A DNA stretch of 64,000 nt from the NCBI GenBank assembly GCA_011109175.1, contig RDEW01000019.1, forward strand, positions 248,413 to 312,412. The letters run 5' to 3'. Below the pieces are notes generated by a model. The model did no database searches. It was not told the origin of the DNA and worked only from the letters and a program-made list of their open reading frames with translations. The stretch is from Dicyema japonicum (Eukaryota > Dicyemida > Rhombozoa > Dicyemidae). Every line of letters begins with the position of its first letter. Position 1 is the stretch's first letter. Shown in pieces: positions 57,241-64,000 of this stretch. The translations under genes and the position numbers were made by a program.

Positions 57241-57615
57241 CTGCATACTCGTTGTGCTCTACGTGTGGATCATTCTACTTCCCCAGAAAAATCCTTCTGT
57301 TCTCAAGTATCGCTCTCGACGCTCAATGAGATGTCCTTTGTGATCTCCCAACTAACCACAACCCGAATTTAATTACCTTCAACCGTCAAACTACGAAGAG
57401 GAAGATCACGAAGACGGTTATAAACTATAAACATGGAAAGTGGGATTCTGGTGAACGTAGAATCGAATATCAGGAGGATCAACAAGGTAAAATCAAACTA
57501 ACAATTCCTTGATCATGACGCATTCCAGCAGAACCCTCACCCAAGCACAGTGATCCATAGGACGTTGTCTGGGAGCTGAAATCAATTCCAGAACTAGTAG
57601 CTACAGAGCGACATT
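57241..57615 (+). mobile_element. Probable continuation of the LINE relic
   Basis: Plus-strand frames around 57300-57480 are open in short runs (TTKRKITKTVINYK, RRIEYQEDQQGK). They lie where the endonuclease-RT linker would be, but no diagnostic block is left. Confidence 0.25.
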
Positions 57616-57619
57616 GTGT

Positions 57620-57760
57620 CCAAGTGGAATAAATAGATGGATCCTTTTGTATGGCGGCCTGGCATTGGGCGTATTCTGAGTAAGATGGATCAACAGAGGG
57701 AAAGAAGAGAAGTCTTCAAATTCATTAAATCTTGGAAAAATGTATACTGCTTAACGGATT
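57620..57760 (-). repeat. SINE-B fragment, inverted
   Basis: Reverse-complement includes TTGATCCATCTTACTCAGAA, ATACGCCCAATGCCAGGCCG and ACAAAAGGATCCATCTATT, agreeing with 41055-41115 and 62700-62760. Confidence 0.55.
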
Positions 57761-58490
57761 CTAGTTCCGAGCCAAGTTTAGAGTTCGACGAGTTGAGAAA
57801 CTATTACACCGGTGGAGAGAATATCCACACCACACAGTCGGCCCTTGATATCCATCTCACTTCAGGATTAACAGTCGTAAAAATCTAAATCGTTATCAAC
57901 ACAGCTGTCGAATTCATCAATTTGGGGTTTATAACAACCAAAATAACTGTATTAGGATATTCACGTGGGCGACCATTTGTACATTAAGCTAACAGACAAA
58001 CGTATTTAGGCAAGTAACATGGATTGGTTTCTAATAAGTATTGAATCATCAAGGTGTGAACTGATCGTTCAATCTGAAAGGTTTCATGGTCTCATTAAAA
58101 AACGACTTGAGTATATAAGGTATCCCACAATGATTTAAAGAGGCACGAAATATGGACATAAAAAGGCATAAAGTAGTATAAATTCTATAAATGATTGTTA
58201 ATCACCTGAATAGGTAATCCACATATAAGAAAGAATTCCACTCAAGGAAAGGCAAGTAAAACTATGTTCAATCATTATTGGATTAGAAAGCTTAGCTGTC
58301 GTGAACAAAGTAAACTGCTTATGTTATACGTTTGTGTGCTTGTCTGTGCATGTCAATAAATTTTGACACTGCTAATTTCTAACAACACATCCTCAGCTCC
58401 AGAACAGGCGTGCAACTAAAAGAGGCTACTATTTGTCTTGGGTATCAACTCCCCCACTTCCCCAGTCAGTCCATCGTTGAACGTTCAATA
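57761..58490. other. No supported gene
   Basis: An open plus-strand frame (57637-57888) runs out of the SINE-B fragment. Nothing recognisable elsewhere. Confidence 0.4.
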
Positions 58491-58498
58491 TCTAAAGC

Positions 58499-58660
58499 AG
58501 TGTTTCTCAACATAAGCAATGTAATTTATAATTAGAAATTACTATTTAATTAAATTATATTTATAATCATTTCCTTAGTCTTTTGCGTTAAATAATATTG
58601 GTTTATATAATTTATAATTATAAATTTAATTTAATTTAATAATTTAATTAATATCCTGTG
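58499..58660. mobile_element. hAT terminal-repeat-like sequence
   Basis: CAGTGTTTCTCAACATAAGC has the form of a hAT terminal inverted repeat (CAGTG-TTCTCAAC) and is followed by 150 bp of extremely AT-rich DNA. No second end was found. Confidence 0.4.
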
Positions 58661-58719
58661 GTGATGAACATGTTTGCTTCTACTAATCAGAGTGGGACTG
58701 ACCGACCTATGGGAGCGAC

Positions 58720-58800
58720 AACATCTGCTGCGTCCTACTTAATAGCTGCTGGCCTCTACAAGTTAGTGAGGCTGGGGTTACTTAACTAACTAATCAGACT
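58720..58800 (+). repeat. Shared tail repeat
   Basis: CTACTTAATAGCTGC, CTCTACAAGTTAGTGAGGCT and GGGGTTACTTAACTAACTAA match 17165-17262 in the same sense, with a weaker relative near 24480. Probably the 3' terminus of an R-A-type LINE. Confidence 0.5.
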
Positions 58801-59049
58801 GGGACATTACCTACTTGTGAATGAACTGGATGGACAAAACAATAAGAACGCATGCAAAGTGGTCTGGGGCTGTTCGGAGACAAAAATTGATGCAAAACTC
58901 CTTAATCCGATTTCTCTATGTATGGAACTAAACTAACTAAACTGAAGAAGCAGATTGAACAAATATCAGAGCTTATGGATAGAGAGGAAATGGAAGGTAT
59001 GACGATGGAACGAGGAATATGCTTTGCCAATACGGAAGGCAGATAAGTG

Positions 59050-60480
59050 TGAATTTGAGAGGTGCTTCTATTCAGGATAACAAAGATTGTGGACACATTG
59101 GAACAAAGAGTGACTGAGGCAGAGGACACATTTTCGGACTTTAGCAACGAGACCATCTTTGAAGTAATTAGACAGCTTTCGAACTGGAGCACTGGTGGAT
59201 GTGATGTACAACTTTTTTTTCTCAAAAAATTCTCATCAATTCATGACCTCTGTGAAGAAATCGCCAAGTTAAACACGGAAGTATTCTCCAGATGAGTGGT
59301 TCTACACAAGAGTTACCACTAAGAAGTGTGTCGTACCCCAACGGACATAATGCCTATTACAGCCAAACCTATACAAGTTGGTTAGGAAGTGTGTCAACCG
59401 AAAATTGTCAGAGGATATTGAGGCATACCATCTGATCAGTACTATCAATTGGGAACATGAAGAATGTGTCAAGGGGCTAAAGAACAGGCAATACTTGATC
59501 AGTGCATCAACCACCAGAACGGGAATGATTTTACCACTGTGTGGATAGGCGTAAAAAGCATCGATAGATGTGACTTCTCGATAATTTTGACTCCCTTACT
59601 GATTGTAGATTTTGCAGGGTTACTCTTGTGCTTATAATGGTCCTTCTGAGCAAGGTACTGAATGCGAAATACCCACGGTGATTATTGACGCCTACGACCA
59701 AAGATCCTTTAGCTATGGAAAAAAACCAACTGCTGTTTATAGACGACCTAAAAATATTATCTCGAAAAGAGACATAAATATGATTATGATAGAGGTTAAT
59801 TCTTCGAAGTAGCTGGATTCGAACGAAACATTGAAAAATCTGCTATTAATATGCTCGGTCTTGGATCCAAGCTAGTTTTCTTGAGGAATAGTAGATACCT
59901 TGGTGTGATAGAGGATGGAAAATACAATGTCTTGAAAAACAAAGTTAACATTTGACGTGGTTAAAGAGAATCGACAGTCTGGCAAATACAAGATTCAAGC
60001 CAACGTGGAACCTCCTTATATTACTACATCGGGCCTTTGATACTGAGTCTTCCGAATTCGAGCTAATTGACCCAAAAAATGGAAAATTTTTGTATCGAAT
60101 TCATTTTAAACCTGAAAACGAAGACTCTCTGCCAAGAGACAAGCTTGGAAGAGGATTGGTATCCATTACCCACAAAAGTGAACGGATGCTTTCTACCCAG
60201 AGAGGTATTTCTAAAAAAGCAGGAATTCTGTGGGTATTGGCATCAAACATATGTCGACAGTCTTAGGTTATCGAACAATTCACCGAGATCTGAAGGATTT
60301 TCTTATGCAAGACCGCAATTTATTCTTTAACCATGTTGAAGAAAGTGCAGTCACTGTAATTCTGCAAGGGATGGTTTTCCACCAATTAACGACAGTGACT
60401 ACCTGCGAAGACACAACAAGGTTGTTGAAACATAAATCTCCATTTGTGTCGCCAATATGGAATTAAGAAAACTATGAGAC
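59050..60480 (+). mobile_element. R-A LINE copy
   Basis: Plus-strand blocks in order: IFEVIRQLSNWSTGG and IHDLCEEIAKLNTEVF (pre-RT), VCRTPTDIMPIT, RMCQGAKEQAILDQCINHQN, FERNIEKSAINMLG, RYLGVIEDGKYN, SSEFELIDPKNGKFL, LGRGLVSITHKSERML, GISKKAGILW, CSHCNSARDGF, DSDYLRRHNKVVE. The catalytic FMDD core and the endonuclease are missing or unreadable, so the copy is internally deleted and 3'-truncated; a J-LINE end abuts it in inverse orientation at 60505. Confidence 0.7.
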
Positions 60481-60504
60481 TCGATACACAATTTGCCAAG
60501 TCTA

Positions 60505-60840
60505 TTGTCGCGAACGAGTTCGTAGAGACTCACGTGATCCCAGCACGTACTAGCAGGACCTCATCTTGTCCTAATGCTGCTCCCTCGACCCCCACATAAA
60601 CACGTATCGGCCGAGTGACTGGAACTTCGCAGTCACGACGGTTCATTTGTATCAAGGCTTCAAGAGGCATTGGTGGCTGAAACTTTCCAGAAATCCAGCG
60701 TTCTTTTTTCGACTAGTCTCGATTCTTCAAAACCATTTGTCCAAGAGATGAGTGGTCCCCATATACCACATGCGTAAGAGATGCATGGTTCAATGAATTG
60801 TTCATATACAGTGCTCAAAACAGTATGTTTTTAATTTAAT
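60505..60840 (-). mobile_element. J-type LINE 3' end
   Basis: Minus-strand frames read TVLSTVYEQFIEPCISYACG (the end of the RT thumb region), then ERWISGKFQPP, LEALIQMNRRD, VTRPIRVYVGV and LLVRAGIT-stop. The same C-terminal order as 53150-53346 confirms the family. The terminal GIT-stop again overlaps GGGATCACGTGA. Confidence 0.7.
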
Positions 60841-62500
60841 AAAAATCAATTATAAAATTTATTTACTACAAAAATTTTGAATTAAAATATTAAATAAATA
60901 AAATAGAAAACAGTAATGAGTCCAAGTAAATGAAATATTAGGCCAATCAGCATAGATTTGTCATCAAAGTATTCCCATGGTTTTTTTATATTTTGTTTAT
61001 TCCTGGTCATTTGATTTACGATTTAGTGACCAATTTAAAATGCAATTTACCGTCATTAATGATGTCATTCAATTATTATTTTTTAATTTATTAAAGGTTA
61101 ACAATAAGTCCCTCCAATCACAAACACTCAAAAATTGTGCGAATCCAATGATTCAGAGAAAACAACATGGAACTAATTTCGTTGCTTAAAAACTTTTCAT
61201 TGAAATTCCTACATAACTTTGAAAATGATGTCATCTGTAACAACCTCTATGATATCCCTTCTGGTTATCAATCCAGTCTTCCAACTCAAATGGAAGATTA
61301 GTTCTTTCTGAATTTGAATATCTCGTCATACTGAACAACCGCTATCAAAATACAAAATGTAGGACACGGCGTGAGGATCCCAATACCTCCCTTCATCTAT
61401 CACAAGAATCAATTAAATGGGAGTCGACATTAAAGACAAACTAATTCAGATATTAAAAAAACAATTTTCCTTCAAATTGATGTATCACTATTCTGTGAAA
61501 ATTGAATTCAACGATTAAAGAACAGCTTCCACATTTTGAACTCGATCTCTCAGATAATGTTTTCCAACTTATTTTTGAGGTGATATTAGACTTTAAATCA
61601 AATTAAGCTTGATATTGAAACTCAAGCTAAAAGTCACAAATTCCAAAGATCACATTATTCATTAACCCCAGGTTTACAATCTTTGGTAAGCCCAGTACAA
61701 AGACATAAGTTATTAATCCGAATAGGAACCCTAGGGAAAATGTTCGCTTGTGCCAACCAAATCCATCCCCCATAGTCCATTGCAGACGTTATGTTCAGCC
61801 ATGAAGGATAGAGAAGATCACATTATATTTGATGATCATTGCATATTTAATGGGTTATAGAAACTTTCGATTGGGTACGGAATTTCAAAATTGTTCGAGG
61901 AGATTTGAAAACTGGCAACTGTAGTCAGGTTCACCATCTCTGCCTTCTCGCCGCTCAGGCTAGAACCAAATTCTAGGACAGATATTGGATCAACGTCTGT
62001 AAGCATGCATACCCTTCTCGTCTACAGTAAGAACAATGTGTGGCTCAAGGCTCTTTTTTGTGGATCTCCTGAACGAATGACTCAACATGAGTAGGAGACG
62101 TGGGGTGATACACGAAGTAGCCACGGAAAGTTTTTAATTTTCTGGATATCATGTACAAATAAAACCCTTGGACTTGACAGCACACATAAAAGGCCGTACG
62201 ACGTTTTTCAACGGAAGGGTGGGAAAATCACCGATGTCAATGACTTTTTCTTTAGCAACCTCACACTGACAACTAATCACTCAGGATTACTCTAAGTGGA
62301 TGAAACTCTTTACAAAAATGTGTCGAGACAATTCGTCTTTCAAGCTGTAGCAGCCGAACCCATGAGGTTCATAAATCATTACGTCAATGGATCGTTACAA
62401 GCAACTGGTGGATGGAAGCCGAAAAGATAAATGGCTGATTTCCATACAATTTTCCCAACAAAGATCTTTATTAAAATAAAATAGAGAAACTGTGAGACGA
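60841..62500. other. Intergenic, unassigned
   Basis: AT-rich to 61200, then mixed. At 61665-61695 a string like GTTTACAATCTTTGGTAAGCCCAGTACAAA resembles the R-A 3' UTR (52336-52365), so an R-A end may lie here. Open frames at 60977-61189 and around 62290-62430 are unassigned. Confidence 0.35.
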
Positions 62501-62507
62501 GGGTCAT

Positions 62508-62630
62508 ACGACTGCGTGGTTATTCCTCCTCAGGATGGCGAGCGGCTCAAATAGCCAGCAGCGCTCACGGAGATCTCCTGTTCTTGTAGAAATCCGATTC
62601 CCATACAACTTGTAAGAATCGGACAATCAC
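62508..62630 (+). repeat. Dispersed repeat family E
   Basis: Contains GACTGCGTGGTTATTCCTCC, AGCAGCGCTCACGGAGATCT and AATCCGATTCCC as at 8205 and 24185. Confidence 0.55.
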
Positions 62631-62689
62631 AGAGTTACTTGATAAAATTATTCCAAAGACAAACGGTAAAACAAAACTAATTCCTTGAT

Positions 62690-62830
62690 CCTCCCGGTGG
62701 AATGAATAGATGGATCCTTATGAATGCCGGCAAGGCATAAGTAAGATGGATCCAATGACGACACCAGAAGGAAAGAAAAGACTTCTTCACTCAGGTGGCC
62801 ACATGGCACCACGCGTCATTAAGTTAATAA
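62690..62830 (-). repeat. SINE-B copy, inverted
   Basis: Reverse-complement begins with GGTGCCATGTGGCCACCTGA and has CATTGGATCCATCTTACTTA, then a TGCCTTGCCGGCATTC block and AGGATCCATCTATTC, the order of the family. Confidence 0.55.
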
Positions 62831-63091
62831 CTACCTCTGTTGATCTTATTTCTTTTGTAAGAGAACTTCAACTAAATATATTTTTAAATATTAAAAATAA
62901 AATAATTAAATATAAAAATAACAAAATCAAAGTGTTTATTATTATAAAATTATTATTTTTTCGATTTAAAGTAATCACAGAACGTTATAGAATAATCAGA
63001 AATATATAGTCCACTCTTATCATTCAGTTTATTGTGATACTTCCCACTGGCCCAATCGTATCCACTCAGTTGCCTCTAATAACAACTATTA

Positions 63092-64000
63092 TTACACATA
63101 GTAGTTCGTCATCCTTGGGATTTCCACAAAATTCCTCTTCTCTGTCCTTCTTTGGCTTTCTGGTATCTTTTGTTTGAGCTCAACCTCATAATTTTGCTTC
63201 ACATCAGATGGGATCTCAGGCTGTCGTCTGTCCTCCAGTTTGGAGCAAATATCTCGACATAGTGATTCGATATTATTCAATCTGGTCATCAAAGAAGCCA
63301 AACCTCCGAGAATACTCAGAGTCTTTATCTTGTACCCTCTCAACCAATTTATCGACCAGGGAGACAGTTTTACTGTTATTCCTGTTCACATCATCACGAA
63401 GCTTAAACTAAAATTTTAAAATACATTTTCAAAATTTGCATCAAAATTCATAGTTTTTTTGAAAGCATTCTTGTCGAATTTTTCGTTCAAAAAACCCATC
63501 ATTCTAAACATAAATAGGCGACTAAACCGTGTCTCGTGGTCGTCAAAACTCACGGAGAGGATCTGTTCGAGTTCTTTTTTGTTGAATGCCTGAATTTCGT
63601 TCAAACGACTTCCATCCGCCAACTGAGACTTTATTGTGTCCTGAAATGCGAATAAAGCCTACCATAAACTCCTCTATTGTATTTTTTAGTTTTTTGATTT
63701 CTGTGTTCTCCAGATTGAGTTGATCCTGCAATCACAGAATGCTTATACCAAACTTTCTCTTCTATTTTCGTTTTCACTAAAATAAAGTCTCCTACTCACC
63801 CCTTTTCCAGAGATTCCAGTCTACACGTGATTTGCTGAATCGGAAGTTTGAATTCGTTAAACTCAGAAATCAGTTTTGAAATGGAATTTCTTAAAATAAA
63901 CAAAAAACAACTTCAAATCAGAAATGTCTTCATTGGCTGACTTTGTCTTCTCTTTAAAAGAGTCTAATCTCTCTGAAAGTTTGTTGTTCAACCTAAATTT
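63092..64000 (-). CDS. Coiled-coil protein, C-terminal exons (partial)
   Basis: Seven exons are visible, the first cut by the window edge: 63912-64000, 63800-63889, 63749-63776, 63663-63725, 63425-63640, 63304-63401 and 63092-63281. The introns are 22, 23, 23, 22, 23 and 22 nt; the stop is TAA at 63094-63092. The roughly 257 residues visible are mostly heptad-like and charged (LNNKLSERLDSFKEKTKSA, LNLENTEIKKLKNTIEEFM, LNEIQAFNKKELEQIL, VSLVDKLVERVQDKDSE, LNNIESLCRDICSKLEDRR), so a long coiled coil is likely. The tail after it is basic and ends in MTNYYV. No family is recognised; kinetochore, centrosome or vesicle-tether proteins share this look. The start lies beyond the right edge. Confidence 0.78.

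Overview
This is eukaryotic, AT-rich nuclear DNA from an animal. I see no rRNA, no canonical tRNA gene, no CRISPR array and no operon. The clearest taxonomic clue is intron size. In nine protein-coding loci (hand-built models, both strands) nearly every intron is a GT-AG intron of only about 21-26 nt, with 22-23 nt commonest. Such tiny spliceosomal introns in an animal-type gene set (U2SURP, RBBP6, Aster/GRAMD1, a Rab, a kelch protein, a GT14 enzyme) are best known from dicyemid mesozoans, so I suspect a dicyemid such as Dicyema. That is an inference from intron length and gene content, not a sequence match.

Genes are islands in a sea of decayed mobile elements. Left to right: a small orphan gene (171-523, -); an ankyrin-repeat relic (4030-5625, +); a compact U2SURP/SR140 splicing factor (12948-14877, -); an Aster/GRAMD1-like sterol-transfer protein (22504-23992, +) with one homopolymer frameshift; a kelch propeller protein (26847-27874, -); a two-helix membrane protein with a PPVY tail (33172-33707, -); a Rab1/8-type GTPase (35724-36469, +); a GT14 branching glycosyltransferase with two frameshifts (45244-46504, -); a minimal RBBP6/Mpe1-like DWNN-RING protein (54200-55143, -); and the 3' end of a coiled-coil gene leaving the right edge (63092-64000, -). 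U2SURP acts in splicing and RBBP6/Mpe1 in 3'-end processing. The remaining genes are unrelated, and nothing suggests co-regulation.

The rest is mostly transposon debris. There are two sorts of restriction-like-endonuclease (R2-type) LINE, here called R-A and R-B. APE-endonuclease (Jockey/CR1-like) LINEs, here called J, have a 2A-like translational-recoding motif just before the endonuclease and a recurrent C-terminal peptide ending GIT-stop. Several hAT lineages, pogo/Tigger and Tc1-like elements, fold-back MITEs and at least three SINE-like families (B, C, D; C and D with tRNA-like B boxes) are also present. Nesting is visible: a LINE fragment inside an R-A copy is flanked by a 14-bp target duplication, and an R-B LINE sits inside a pogo element with both terminal inverted repeats. 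Two single-N joins (3229, 3809) mark assembly seams, one with near-identical sequence on both sides.

All intron coordinates and family calls were made by eye. Element boundaries are approximate unless an exact terminus is described.
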